Positions 8,384 through 17,778 of a DNA stretch of 64,000 bases are shown piece by piece; position 1 is the stretch's first letter, and each line of letters begins with the position of its first letter. The DNA comes from Caldanaerobacter subterraneus (GTDB lineage Bacteria; Bacillota; Thermoanaerobacteria; Thermoanaerobacterales; Thermoanaerobacteraceae). The stretch is from contig NZ_SLWU01000008.1 in NCBI RefSeq assembly GCF_004345675.1, positions 41,450-105,449 on the forward strand, in the 5' to 3' direction. The notes below the pieces were generated by a model. That model had not been told where the DNA came from, did no database searches, and saw only the letters and a program-made list of their open reading frames with translations. A program made the position numbers and the translations under genes.

Positions 8384-8842
8384 CTACTCATCTTTATAGT
8401 CTAGCACTTTAATTATATCGCCCACTTTTATTTTTCCACTTTCTATAACTTTTGCAAAAACTATACGCGATTTTGCTAAACATTTATCTACTTCTATTTT
8501 CAATGAACAATTTTCTGGCTTTTCGCATTTCTTCCCTATCATTGTAATCTCCAAAAACACTTCTCCAACTTTTATTTTTGTACCAATAGGAAATCGGTAA
8601 AGTTTTATGTTTTTAGTTGTAATATTTTCGGCAATCATACCAGGTTTTAAACCTTCTATTCCTAAAACTTTCATTTCCTCAATAGTCTCTATATCCAAAA
8701 ATGTTACTTGCCGGTATATATCTACACCTGCGTGTCCATCACCTTCAAGCCCAAAATCCTTCCTAAAAAAACCTTCTGATATAGGTGTTTTAGGCTCACC
8801 CTTTTTTTCACTTATATTTATCGACAAAACTATTCCTTCCAT
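8384..8842 (-). CDS. MOSC-domain protein (1)
   Basis: 152-residue stand-alone MOSC domain (Moco sulfurase C-terminal), a family that binds molybdenum cofactor or carries sulfur. Visible are GEGDGHAGVD-like (FGLEGDGHAGVDIYRQV), AENITTKNI, and the conserved Cys in MIGKKCEKPENCSLKIEV. It is a paralogue of the second MOSC gene at 10989-11429. It is the last gene in the mog-moe-moa-mod series, directly after the ruined modC, and has kept an intact frame while the transporter decayed. Confidence 0.88.
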   Translation of the reverse strand: MEGIVLSINISEKKGEPKTPISEGFFRKDFGLEGDGHAGVDIYRQVTFLDIETIEEMKVLGIEGLKPGMIAENITTKNIKLYRFPIGTKIKVGEVFLEITMIGKKCEKPENCSLKIEVDKCLAKSRIVFAKVIESGKIKVGDIIKVLDYKDE

Positions 8843-8873
8843 ATTTCTGCCTCCTCTCTCATGTTCATATAGA

Positions 8874-9572
8874 TCATTTTTTGCCGTGTCCTGAAAAATA
8901 TGATTTTTGAAAAACCTTATCTTCTATAAGCTCAAAGGCTTTAGATGCTGAATCAATATGAATAAGCTCTCCATCATTCACAACTGCAAAGCTGTCTCCT
9001 ATTAACCCTGCCTCATGGATATCATGTGTAACGGTATATTTCTGCTTTTCAGCAGTCTATAAAACTCAGGTAAAAGCTTTTCTTTAGCTGCACAGCATCA
9101 ATTTCACTAAAAGGTTCGTCCAGAAGCATAATTTGCGGCTCATATACTAAAGCTCGAGCTAACGAAACTCGCATTTTATACCCTCCACTAAGTTGTCGTG
9201 GCTTATAATACAAATAGTCTTTTAGCCCCAATATCTCAATCATTCTTTCTGCTGTTTCCTTAGATCCTCGTCCATTTTTCAATGGATATATGATATTATC
9301 TTTTACTGTCAGATGACCAAAAAAAGGGCTGTGCGCTGCGGCACATATCCTACCTTTCTGTGTTCGGGCGGCAGCATGGTTACATCTTAGCCGTTAATAA
9401 TTATTCGCCCTTTATCAGGTTTTATTATTCCAGCTATGATTCTAAGCAATGTAGATTTACCACTTCCATTCAATCCTATTATTACTTTAATTTCAGAAGA
9501 TATTTTGAATGTCACATCTTTTAGCACTTTTCGTTCTTTAAAACTTTTAGTCATCTCAATAATTTCAAGCAT
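8874..9572 (-). pseudogene. modC: Decayed molybdate transporter ATPase (modC)
   Basis: Recognisable ABC ATPase broken in several places. Walker A (GLNGSGKSTLLRI), the signature LSGGYKMRVSLARAL, Walker B (IMLLDEPFSEID) and the H-loop VTHDIHEAG are all present but in different frames. Lesions seen on the minus strand: an in-frame TAA after IIING, a frameshift in a run of seven T (ALF/FGHL), a shift after AVQL, and another before VTHD. Reading across them gives a normal domain order ending near ...FSGHGKK. Follows modB with a 22-nt overlap. Confidence 0.85.
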
Positions 9573-10194
9573 TTTTGATACTCCTCCTTCTTTATTAAAT
9601 TAAGCAATCCAACAAGTATTAGGGATATTACGGCACAAAAAGCGCTAGCTGTCACAGCCATATCAAGTTCGCCCTCCTCAATTTTAGTAAATACATGAGA
9701 AGCTAAAACTTGAGTAACACCTGGAATATTTCCACCAAACATAATTACAGCAGGAAACTCACTTAAAGAATGAGCAAAGGTAAGTACTAGTCCTGAAAAT
9801 ATAGCCTCTTTCAAAAGAGGAAGGATAATTCGCAAGTAAACTTTGAAGAGTATATCCCACAAGGTGCGCGCTACGTCTACTAGTTCTGGTTCTATTTGAT
9901 CTGCTCCACTTGCTATTGCTCTTGCAGCTAATAGATATGATACAAAAAACATAGCTAATACAACCGAAATCATCATGAAAGCAAGACCAGTATTGCTGAT
10001 AAATCCCAAAACATTGCGTCCAAATGCCAAAAGCAGAGCAGCTCCGGCTACTGTATGGAGCACAGCAACAGGCAAATCATTTATAAGATTGGCAAAACGA
10101 TATATAAAAGAATTCTTAGAAAAAAGATGGTAATATCCAAATCCCAAAGCCAAAAAGGTGCTAAAATTGAAGCAAAAAAAGCAATTACAAAAGT
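9551..10194 (-). pseudogene. modB: Decayed molybdate permease (modB)
   Basis: Membrane subunit of the molybdate ABC transporter. About 200 residues are still open, with several hydrophobic helices and the ABC-contact EAA loop (VARTLWDILFKVYLRIILP...). The N-terminus is missing: the frame runs directly out of the modA remnant (SVASVKN then TFVIAFFASILAP), and a frameshift near 10150 separates the first helix from the rest. The modA-modB boundary has therefore been deleted. Confidence 0.8.
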
Positions 10195-10831
10195 GTTCTT
10201 AACGCTAGCTACACTTGAGTAAACAAAACCGGCATCAAGCTCAACATTTTTAACCATCATCGCAACCTGATTAACAGTTGCAGGTCGAGCTTTAAGATTT
10301 CCCGACAAAATTAATTTATCCCACAATTTCATTTTTCTTAAGTGCTGTTTCGGTATAAACACCGATAGGAGCTTTAGGATCAGCCACTCCCACTACTACA
10401 TTCGGTTTTAACAAATCATCCACTTTTTGAACCTTGTTCTTGCCTTTTTCTGAAACTATAAGCACTACAACATCTTCCAAGAATTTCTGAGAAGTTTTTA
10501 GCATATCATCACTTTTTAGTTTATCAACATAAAGCCAATCAGCAGAAAAATAAATATCGCAAGGCTGTCCACTTTTTATCTGAGAGTAAAGTTCACCGGA
10601 AGCTCCATAATTTGGTATTACTTTAGCTCCTGTTTTCTTTTCAAAGCTAAAAATAACTTCATCCATAGGTTTTTTAAGTGATGTTGGTGCATAAATGTAA
10701 AGTTTTTGTCCTGTGTAACTTGCACTTTTCATTTTTGGAGTCTCTTTTGAACTCTTGCCCGCATTAACGCATCCATTGGTAAGGAACATTAACAATGCAA
10801 AAATCGCCAATAACCAAACATTCCTTTTCAT
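10195..10831 (-). pseudogene. modA: Decayed molybdate-binding lipoprotein (modA)
   Basis: Signal peptide with lipobox (LTNGC), then the ModA-type oxyanion-binding domain (LYIYAPTSLKKPMDE, YGASGELYSQI, SADWLYVDKL, GVADPKAPIG). A frameshift in the A-run near 10335 (TALKK/NEIVG versus KLWDKLI) breaks the gene. The other frame continues the fold to DAGFVYSSVASV, then fuses into modB, so the C-terminus is lost. The Shine-Dalgarno region is weak. Together with modB and modC this shows loss of molybdate uptake, while tupABC is intact. Confidence 0.82.
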
Positions 10832-10988
10832 TTATAACACTTTAAACTTTTCATAATTTCTTCATCATTTTTGTTGAGAGTAATAGCTTCCTTTTATATA
10901 CATACCTGCCATATTTGCTGCTTATCTCCTTGACATATAATTTAAAATTTTTAAAAGACAAAAATTATCTCTCGGAGTTACAGTAATT

Positions 10989-11429
10989 TTATCCATTTAT
11001 AACTATAATTTCATCTCCGGGCTTTATAAACCCGCTTTTTAACACCCTTGCAAATACACCTTCTTTTGGCATTATACAATCGCCTGTAATCTTTCTGATC
11101 TCACAAGCTTCGTGACATTTTTTCCCTATTTGAGATATTTCAAGAATAACCTCTTCTCCTATTTTAAGTTTTGTCCCTACCGGCAAAGTGTGAAGTTCAA
11201 TTCCTTCCGTTGTTATATTTTCTGCAAATTTTCCTGCAGCCAAATCCCAAATGCCTTTTGCTTTCATTTTTTCTATACTCTCCTCTGCAAGAAGACTGAC
11301 CTGCCTGTGTCCCCTTCCAGCATGAGCATCTCCTTCAAGCCCGTGGTTTTCCCTAAAATATCCCTTTTCTATAGGCTTTTTTACAGTTCCTTTCTTTTCG
11401 CTAATATTAACTGACACCACCTTTGCCAT
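10989..11429 (-). CDS. MOSC-domain protein (2)
   Basis: 146-residue stand-alone MOSC protein. It carries LEGDAHAGRGHRQVSLLAEES, AENITTEGIELH and the conserved Cys region QIGKKCHEACEI. It follows moaC by 2 nt, so it is in the moaA-moaC transcription unit. Stand-alone MOSC genes next to moaC are common in clostridia, with a proposed role in cofactor handling that is not demonstrated here. Paralogue of the MOSC at 8384-8842. Confidence 0.9.
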   Translation of the reverse strand: MAKVVSVNISEKKGTVKKPIEKGYFRENHGLEGDAHAGRGHRQVSLLAEESIEKMKAKGIWDLAAGKFAENITTEGIELHTLPVGTKLKIGEEVILEISQIGKKCHEACEIRKITGDCIMPKEGVFARVLKSGFIKPGDEIIVING

Positions 11430-11431
11430 TA

Positions 11432-11908
11432 TTAAACCTCCCTTTCATAAAGGCCTGATTTTCCACCACTTTTTTTCACAAGCATTATTTCGCTTATAAC
11501 CATGTCTCTATCTATTGCTTTACACATATCATAAATCGTAAGAGCTGCAACCGTAACTGCAGTCAATGCCTCCATCTCAACCCCTGTTTGTCCAACAGTT
11601 TTAACTACCGCTTTAATGTCAATCTTTGAATTTTCAAAATCCAAACTAAAACTAATATCACACCCGGTTATCATGATAGGATGACACATTGGAATCATAT
11701 GAGATGTATTTTTCGCAGCCATAATACCAGCAACCTGTGCAACTGCTAGGACATCTCCTTTTTTAATAGTTCCTTCATGTATTCTTCTTAAAGTTTCACT
11801 TTTCATATAAATGCTTCCTATTGCAACAGCTTCCCTTTTTGTCTCATCTTTATCGCTAACATCAACCATCCTTGCTCTACCTTCTTCATTAATGTGTGTT
11901 AAATTCAT
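11432..11908 (-). CDS. moaC: Cyclic pyranopterin monophosphate synthase MoaC
   Basis: With MoaA makes cyclic pyranopterin monophosphate, the first intermediate of molybdenum/tungsten cofactor. 158 residues with the family signatures [17 protein letters not shown] at the N-terminus, MIPMCHPI, and [14 protein letters not shown] followed by [11 protein letters not shown]. Normal length. Only 3 nt separate it from moaA upstream and 2 nt from the MOSC gene downstream. Confidence 0.96.
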   Translation of the reverse strand: MNLTHINEEGRARMVDVSDKDETKREAVAIGSIYMKSETLRRIHEGTIKKGDVLAVAQVAGIMAAKNTSHMIPMCHPIMITGCDISFSLDFENSKIDIKAVVKTVGQTGVEMEALTAVTVAALTIYDMCKAIDRDMVISEIMLVKKSGGKSGLYEREV

Positions 11909-11911
11909 ATA

Positions 11912-12865
11912 CTATCCCCCTATTTGAAACATCATTTTTTGACTCTGGCTTATTTCCTTTTCAAGATTATGCCCTGCCGGCTTACTTAAGATTGCATGTT
12001 CCAGCATTGCTCTTATCTTGTCTTCATCATTTAAAAAACTTTTAATATCTACTTCATATTTTGAATGTAGACAAGGTTTTATAGTTCCAGCTGCAGTAAG
12101 TCTAATCCTATTACAACTTGAACAAAATTTACATGACAAAGGTGCAATAAAACCAACCGTTCCCTTTGCTCCTTTTCTTTTAAAAACCCTTGCAGTGCTA
12201 CCCGGTTCTGTTTCAACCGGAATCAGTCCGGGAATGCTACTTATTAAATCATCCGACGATATATAGTTATCTTTAAATTTTGCTCCTTCACCTATCGGCA
12301 TTATTTCAATAAATCTGATATGAAGCGGGTTTTCATCGGCAAGCTTCACAAAATCAAAAATTTCATCGTCATTTATACCTTTTATTACAACCGTATTAAT
12401 TTTTACAGGTTCAAGTCCAATAGATAAACTTTTGTCAATAGCCCTAAATACATCATCAATATTCCCAAGCCTTGTAATCATACGGTATCGATCTTTTTTA
12501 AGACTATCAAGGCTTATGTTAACTCTTTTAAGTCCTGCTTCTTTTAAAGTATCTGCCATTTCATAAAGTTTTGTTCCATTAGTTGTAAGTGCAATGTCTT
12601 CAATGCCTTTTATTTTTGATGTTTCATAAATTATGTTCTCAATTCCCTTCCTTACAAGTGGCTCGCCTCCTGTAAACCTTACCTTTTTAATGCCAAGTTC
12701 TGCTGAAATCCTAATTATTTTTAAAATCTCTTCGTTCCTTAGAATCTCATTATGATCTTTTTTGGGTATTCCCTCCTCCGGCATACAATAAATGCACCTT
12801 AAGTTACATCTATCCGTAACAGAAACTCTTAAATAATCAACATTTCTTCCTAACCTATCTCTCAT
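11912..12865 (-). CDS. moaA: GTP 3',8-cyclase MoaA (radical SAM)
   Basis: Radical-SAM enzyme that cyclises GTP for molybdopterin. The N-terminal cluster motif CxxxCxxC is at Cys20, Cys24, Cys27 (DRCNLRCIYCMPEEG), and the second cluster motif CKFCSSCNRIRL...KPCL is in the C-terminal part. The protein ends in Gly-Gly, as MoaA must. 317 residues, a normal length. Lies 12 nt after the MoeA fusion gene and 3 nt before moaC. Confidence 0.97.
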   Translation of the reverse strand: MRDRLGRNVDYLRVSVTDRCNLRCIYCMPEEGIPKKDHNEILRNEEILKIIRISAELGIKKVRFTGGEPLVRKGIENIIYETSKIKGIEDIALTTNGTKLYEMADTLKEAGLKRVNISLDSLKKDRYRMITRLGNIDDVFRAIDKSLSIGLEPVKINTVVIKGINDDEIFDFVKLADENPLHIRFIEIMPIGEGAKFKDNYISSDDLISSIPGLIPVETEPGSTARVFKRKGAKGTVGFIAPLSCKFCSSCNRIRLTAAGTIKPCLHSKYEVDIKSFLNDEDKIRAMLEHAILSKPAGHNLEKEISQSQKMMFQIGG

Positions 12866-12877
12866 AAAAACTCTCCT

Positions 12878-14785
12878 TTACTCGATAATGATAATTTCTC
12901 CTAAATTGCTATAGTCATACCCTCCAAGCTTATCAAGCTCATTTTTAAATTCTTCTGAATTTATAACCTCCAAAAACTGCTTTACCCCTTCAAGTTCTAA
13001 GTACTCAACGGGAATTGCAATGTCATACTCTTCATTTGCTATCGGAATAAAATCAAGGTCCATAATCTTAGCAGCAGAAAATACCCCAAGTCCAGCATCT
13101 GCATTTCCTTTAGCTATTTGTGCTGCAACCGAAATATGAGTATATTCTTCCCTATCATAACCTATGATGTCTTTGGGATTTATACCCAATCTTTTTAATT
13201 CATAATCAAGCAAAATCCTTGTACCAGATCCCTTTTGCCTGTTCACAAACCTTGCACCTTTTTTTACAATATCCTCCAAAGAATTAATCTCTAGTGGATT
13301 ACCTTTTTTAACCATAAGCCCCTGAATTCTTTTTACAAATTTTATAAGGGCAATTTTTCTGTTTGGAATATATCTTTTCACATAAGATTTATTATACTCA
13401 CCCGTTTCCACATCAAGAAGGTGAATTGTTGCAAAATGTGTTTCCCTATCCTTCAATGAGAGTATTCCCCCAATGCTTCCGACATGGGCTGAAGATAGCG
13501 TGAATTTTCCTCTTTTGGCAAGAAGATCTGCTGCAATATCAAGTATCAAATCGTGGCTTCCTATACAAAGAATTGTATTTTTAATCTCGTCTTCGCTTTT
13601 TAATATGTTTACATTAACCCTTGTCCCTTTTTCATAACCCTCAAGCTCCTCAGGTATTTCCAAAACCCCATCAGCCCTTACAAGGCTCATTGTAGTACCT
13701 GCTCCCCGTTCAATTGGCGCTGCGATGTATTTACCGTCTATAAAACCAAGTTTTACTCTTACAAACTCAAGATATTTTGAAGATGACATAATTCTTTTTG
13801 AAAGAGTTGCTTCTATATATCTCTTATCCTTTATATCATATCCTTGAACAAAGTTGATAAGCTTCTTAACTATGTTTTCCATTATAAAATAAGCTGAAAC
13901 AGGAAAACCTGGTATTCCAACAATAGGCTTATTGTTTACCTTTCCTAGTATAACTGGCTTTCCAGGTTTTATAGCAATTCCATGAATATAGACTTCACCT
14001 AAGGTTTCAATAACCTTTTTAGAATAATCCTCACGTCCTGCAGATGAACCAGCATTTAATAGGATAATGTCGTATTCCTTTGAAGCTTTATCAACAGCAG
14101 CTTTCAATTTCTCAAAATCATCTCTTACAATATCAAATCTTGTTGGAATTCCGCCGTATTCTTCAACCTGCGCGGCAAAAACTCTCGAGTTAAATTCTAT
14201 TATATCTCCAACTTTAAGTTCTTCCCCTGGTTCTACTAGCTCTGTTCCTGTTGGAATGATTGCAACTTTAGGCTTTTTATAAACTTCAACTTCAAATACT
14301 CCTCCTGCAATCAAAGCACCAATATCAACAGGTCTTATTCTATGGCTTTGAGGAAGTATAAGTTGTCCTTCTACTATATCCTCACCAATTTGTCGTATAT
14401 TTTGCCATGGAATAGCAGGCTTTATTATCTCAACCTCATCTTGAGATACCCAAATTAAATCTTCAACCATAATTACGCAATCATATTCATCTGGAATAGG
14501 ATCACCTGTATCAATAACTACATAATCAACTCCTTCTTTAAGCCTTACAGGATTTTTGTCTGTTGCAGTAAATGTCTTTTTTGCTACTGTTGCAATCCCG
14601 TCAACAGCAGAACAGCTGTAAAAAGGTGATGAAATTTTAGCAAATATAGGTTTTGCTGTAACTCTACCATTTGCTCCATAAGTTTTTACATATTCTCTTC
14701 CAAGCTTAAAATCTTTTATTTTTTCAAGAAAAATATTTATTGCCTCATTCAAGCTTATATTTGAAAGATAGATATTTTGCCTCAT
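12878..14785 (-). CDS. MoeA fused to a periplasmic-binding-protein-like domain
   Basis: Residues about 1-400 are MoeA, which inserts metal into molybdopterin (SAVDGIA, VIDTGDPIPDEYDCVIMVED, GTELVEPGEELKVG, NAGSSAGREDYS, GKPVILG...GFPVSAYF). Residues about 410-635 are a PBP-like domain of the kind fused to MoeA in many anaerobes and archaea (ILCIGSHDLILDIAADLL, GSGTRILLDYELKRLG, AQIAKGNADAGLG). The fused domain lacks a signal peptide, so it senses or holds a ligand in the cytosol; tungstate/molybdate is a guess. Its ribosome-binding site (GGAGGG) overlaps the ancestral end of the other moeA, from which it is now separated by an IS element. Confidence 0.92.
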   Translation of the reverse strand: MRQNIYLSNISLNEAINIFLEKIKDFKLGREYVKTYGANGRVTAKPIFAKISSPFYSCSAVDGIATVAKKTFTATDKNPVRLKEGVDYVVIDTGDPIPDEYDCVIMVEDLIWVSQDEVEIIKPAIPWQNIRQIGEDIVEGQLILPQSHRIRPVDIGALIAGGVFEVEVYKKPKVAIIPTGTELVEPGEELKVGDIIEFNSRVFAAQVEEYGGIPTRFDIVRDDFEKLKAAVDKASKEYDIILLNAGSSAGREDYSKKVIETLGEVYIHGIAIKPGKPVILGKVNNKPIVGIPGFPVSAYFIMENIVKKLINFVQGYDIKDKRYIEATLSKRIMSSSKYLEFVRVKLGFIDGKYIAAPIERGAGTTMSLVRADGVLEIPEELEGYEKGTRVNVNILKSEDEIKNTILCIGSHDLILDIAADLLAKRGKFTLSSAHVGSIGGILSLKDRETHFATIHLLDVETGEYNKSYVKRYIPNRKIALIKFVKRIQGLMVKKGNPLEINSLEDIVKKGARFVNRQKGSGTRILLDYELKRLGINPKDIIGYDREEYTHISVAAQIAKGNADAGLGVFSAAKIMDLDFIPIANEEYDIAIPVEYLELEGVKQFLEVINSEEFKNELDKLGGYDYSNLGEIIIIE

Positions 14786-14799
14786 AGCACCCTCCTAAA

Positions 14800-14812
14800 A
14801 TTTATAAACTTT
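14800..14812. repeat. Left direct repeat flanking the IS (target-site duplication)
   Basis: ATTTATAAACTTT, identical to 16559-16571. It adjoins the left end of the IS element. A 13-bp duplication is within the range known for IS4-type elements. Confidence 0.7.
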
Positions 14813-14821
14813 TAGGTCTTT

Positions 14822-14859
14822 GCAGAATCCCAAAATCCTTATGGATTAAGGGATTCTGC
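14822..14859. other. Long inverted repeat in the IS left end
   Basis: GCAGAATCCC...GGGATTCTGC with an inner AATCC-TTAT-GGATT stem; on RNA this folds into one long hairpin upstream of the transposase gene. It may block transcription entering the IS from outside, a known IS strategy; not proven here. Confidence 0.55.
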
Positions 14860-14940
14860 TATATATTTTCAAAGGAATTCCTCCACTTTCGTCGAATTTA
14901 TATAGAGAACCAAATCCCAAAAAGAAATGGAGGAAATCCT

Positions 14941-16359
14941 ATGAAAATCAAAGCTAAACAACTTTCTCTCTCCGATATTTACGATGATGTTCAATCCTTC
15001 TTTGAAGAAGATAAACCCAAGTTTATTAAACTCTTTGATTCCTTTGTTGATTTATCTGAACTTATTCCATCTTCTTTTTATGCCCACTATTATTCCCACT
15101 TTGGACGTCATAGAGATTTTTCTCTTGAATCTATGCTCACTGCTTTGATTATCCAAAAAATTCTCTCTATCCCTACTGTTCAACTCCTTGCACATGTTCT
15201 TAAACTATCTAAAGAATTAAGAGAGCTTTGTGGCTTTAAAAGAGTCCCTCATCCTTCTCAATTCTCTAGATTTAAATCCATTTTCCTCAAAGATTTGGAG
15301 AATTTCTTCAATAATCTTGTTAATTTAACTGAGCCTATTTGTCAGGCTATTAATCCTTCACTTTCTAATATCCTCATCGCTGATACTACTGGCTTTGAAC
15401 CTTATGTCAGAGAAAATAATCCTAAGTTCTTTGATTCCCTTTATAGAAATATTAAAAAGTTCTCTAAATCTAATCCTGATTTTGATGCCCACTCTTATGC
15501 TTGTTCTAAAATGCCTAAGTTCGCTCACTCTAATCCTGATGCTAAATTCTCTTATATTAATGGCCATTATTGTTACTCTATCAAAGCTACCATCCTCACT
15601 AATGGCTTAGGCATTATTCAGCATATTAGTTTCTATGACGATGATTCTTTAAATGTCAATACTGCTAAATCTGCTGCCGAGTCTAAAGATTTGTACGATT
15701 CTAAAACTTTAATCCCTTCTCTTAAGGAATTCTTTAATTTACATCCTAATTTCTCTTATAGATACTTCTTAGGTGACGCTGGGTTTGATTCTTTTGATAA
15801 TTATAAATACTTGTTCTCAAAGCTTGGCATAATCCCTATTATCCCTATTAACCCTCGAAATTCTAAAAACTTACCTCAGCCTACTTTTAACTCTGATGGT
15901 ATCCCTACCTGCCCCCGTGACCCTTCTCTTAAAATGTCCTATGATGGCATCGTTCGGGAAAAAGGTAGAGCTACCAGAATTAAATGGCTTTGCCCTATGT
16001 CCAAAAAAGTTAGACTAAATGGTAAAACTACTTATATCCTTCAATGTGATAACCCCTGTACCTCTTCTAAATGTGGCAGAATATTCTATACTACCCTTGA
16101 TATTGATTTTAGAAAAAATACTTTTGTCCCTCGTAACTCTAAAAAGTGGTCCAAACTTTATGAAAAACGCCCTATTATTGAAAAATCTATTTCTCTTTTA
16201 AAAAGTTCTATCGCTGTTGATAGCTTTAAACTCATAAATACCAGGTCAATCAAAGCTGATGTTTTTCTTGGGGCTATCACTCAACATATTGGTTTAATTA
16301 TTACTGCAAAGCTTGGTACTTTTGAACATCCTTTATCTTTGAAAAAACTTTTGGCTTGA
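14941..16359 (+). CDS. DDE transposase (IS4/IS1182-like)
   Basis: 472 residues, intact. N-terminal helical region with HFGRHRDFSLESMLTALI, then the DDE core: first Asp in IADTTGFEPYV, second in FLGDAGFDSFDNY, Glu in RPIIEKSISLLKSS. A Cys-rich insertion (WLCPMSKK...CDNPCTSSKCG) lies before the Glu, a layout typical of IS1182-like and related IS4-superfamily transposases. ATG 14941 follows AAATGGAGGAAATCCT. The gene has no stop or shift, so the element could still move. Exact family not settled without a search. Confidence 0.88.
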   Translation: MKIKAKQLSLSDIYDDVQSFFEEDKPKFIKLFDSFVDLSELIPSSFYAHYYSHFGRHRDFSLESMLTALIIQKILSIPTVQLLAHVLKLSKELRELCGFKRVPHPSQFSRFKSIFLKDLENFFNNLVNLTEPICQAINPSLSNILIADTTGFEPYVRENNPKFFDSLYRNIKKFSKSNPDFDAHSYACSKMPKFAHSNPDAKFSYINGHYCYSIKATILTNGLGIIQHISFYDDDSLNVNTAKSAAESKDLYDSKTLIPSLKEFFNLHPNFSYRYFLGDAGFDSFDNYKYLFSKLGIIPIIPINPRNSKNLPQPTFNSDGIPTCPRDPSLKMSYDGIVREKGRATRIKWLCPMSKKVRLNGKTTYILQCDNPCTSSKCGRIFYTTLDIDFRKNTFVPRNSKKWSKLYEKRPIIEKSISLLKSSIAVDSFKLINTRSIKADVFLGAITQHIGLIITAKLGTFEHPLSLKKLLA

Positions 16360-16556
16360 TAACTTGTTCTTATGATTTGATTTGTTTGTCATCTTTTTAC
16401 ATTAAAAAGGTGTGTTAAGTATTGTCTTTTTTGAATTTGTATCTTTCTTCCATTTCTCTTTTTCCGTCTTGAGTGTGCCTTTAAAATATAATTTCTTTAT
16501 TTTGTTCCTTGTAATGTAACTTTTTTACTCTAATATTTATCTCATTTTGCAATCAC

Positions 16557-17777
16557 CTATTTATAAACTTTAACTATTTGTCCTTCAGATATGCCCTCTA
16601 ATTCTTTTTCGATGTAAACATATCCAAAGGATTTTGCAAAACGAGATATAAGTCCTGATTCATAATAAGTGGGATACGCAATTAATTTTCCTTCCACTTC
16701 TTTTATACTAACAGGTAAAAATTCTGCTCTACCCTCAGCCTTATGATAGTTTACGGCAAACCTGCACTCAACCGGATATTCTTCTCTTTCAAAATTCCTT
16801 ATCCTGTCCAAATAGTGAATAACAAGGGTTTTAAATATTACCGCACAGGCCAGTGGATGCCCTGGAAGTCCAAATATGAATTTATCACCTACTTTTCCAA
16901 CAATCGTAGGTTTCCCAGGTCGTATAGCAACTCCATGAATAAAAATATTCGAATTTTCAAATGAACTTATAACCCTGAGAGTTTCATCTTTGTTGCCGGC
17001 TGAACTGCCACCCGACATCAAAACCAAATCGCATTCACTTATTGCCGCTTGCAATTTCTCTCTTAATTTTTCATAATCATCTTTAACAATGCCGTATAGA
17101 ATAGGCTCTGCTCCTTCTTCAAGACACAGAGAGTATAACAGATAGCTATTTATGTCCCTGACCTGTCCTTTATTAATTTTCTCCTTAGGGTCCACTATCT
17201 CATCGCCTGTGGAAATAATTCCAACCTTTACTTTTTTATAAACCTCCACCTCTAATATTCCAAGACTTGATAAAACCCCTATTTCGTAGGGTCTCAATTT
17301 TGTGCCTTTTTTTAAAATGAGTTCACCTTTTTTTACATCTTCTCCAATTTCAATTATGTTTTGAAAGGGCGCAGCTGGTTTATTGACTAAAATAGTTTCA
17401 TCATCAAGTTTTTCTGTGTATTCAATCATAACAACAGTATCGGCACTTTTAGGAAGCATACCCCCTGTTGGAACATACATGCACTCTCCTGGCATTATAT
17501 CCAGGGTTGGTTCCGTTCCTATCTTGACTTCTCCAACAAGCTTTAAAATTGCAGGTAAACTCTCACTCGCTCCAAAAACATCACTCGAAATCACAGCATA
17601 TCCATCAACGGTTGATTTTCTAAAATCGGGAACATTTTCCGGTGCATATATGTCTTCTGCTAAAATTCTTCCTAACGAATTTAAAATACTTATTTTCTCT
17701 ATGCCAGGTTTAAAACTAATATTTTTTTCTATTATCTCCTTTGCCTCTTTTACTGTAACAAGTTTTAAAAGTTCCAT
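16557..17777 (-). CDS. moeA: Molybdopterin molybdenumtransferase MoeA, C-terminus altered by IS insertion
   Basis: Inserts Mo or W into adenylylated molybdopterin. About 406 residues with the MoeA signatures DGYAVISSD, YVPTGGMLPKSADTVVMIE, IGIISTGDEIVDP-like, MSGGSSAGNKD and GKPTIVG...GLPGHPLACAV. ATG 17777 (AAAGGACGATTAAA before it) is preferred to the upstream TTG 17813, because it starts 1 nt after the mog stop. The IS at its 3' end created a new TAG stop; the ancestral protein would have ended one residue later, so function should be kept. It is the second MoeA here; two MoeA paralogues often occur in organisms that use tungsten. Confidence 0.93.
   Translation of the reverse strand: MELLKLVTVKEAKEIIEKNISFKPGIEKISILNSLGRILAEDIYAPENVPDFRKSTVDGYAVISSDVFGASESLPAILKLVGEVKIGTEPTLDIMPGECMYVPTGGMLPKSADTVVMIEYTEKLDDETILVNKPAAPFQNIIEIGEDVKKGELILKKGTKLRPYEIGVLSSLGILEVEVYKKVKVGIISTGDEIVDPKEKINKGQVRDINSYLLYSLCLEEGAEPILYGIVKDDYEKLREKLQAAISECDLVLMSGGSSAGNKDETLRVISSFENSNIFIHGVAIRPGKPTIVGKVGDKFIFGLPGHPLACAVIFKTLVIHYLDRIRNFEREEYPVECRFAVNYHKAEGRAEFLPVSIKEVEGKLIAYPTYYESGLISRFAKSFGYVYIEKELEGISEGQIVKVYK
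16559..16571. repeat. Right direct repeat flanking the IS
   Basis: ATTTATAAACTTT, identical to 14800-14812; forms the last codons of the upstream moeA on the minus strand. Confidence 0.7.
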
Positions 17778-17778
17778 T

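Larger units (their letters stand above)
14813..16558 (+). mobile_element. DDE-transposase insertion sequence splitting the moeA operon
   Basis: About 1.75 kb between 13-bp direct repeats. The ends are imperfect inverted repeats: AGGTCTTTGCAGAAT at the left and, read inward from the right, AGGTGATTGCAAAAT. It carries one intact transposase gene. Removing it and one direct repeat restores a moeA end of KVYKF-stop with the stop inside the next gene's Shine-Dalgarno, so the insertion split a contiguous moeA-moeA pair. The exact left end is uncertain by one base. Confidence 0.8.

Noticed and set aside
10851..10990. Third Moco riboswitch ahead of modA (an AACTCCGAGAG block is present)
   Set aside because: The other conserved pieces (GATAGGG, GCCTCCC) and a terminator are missing; at best a fossil.
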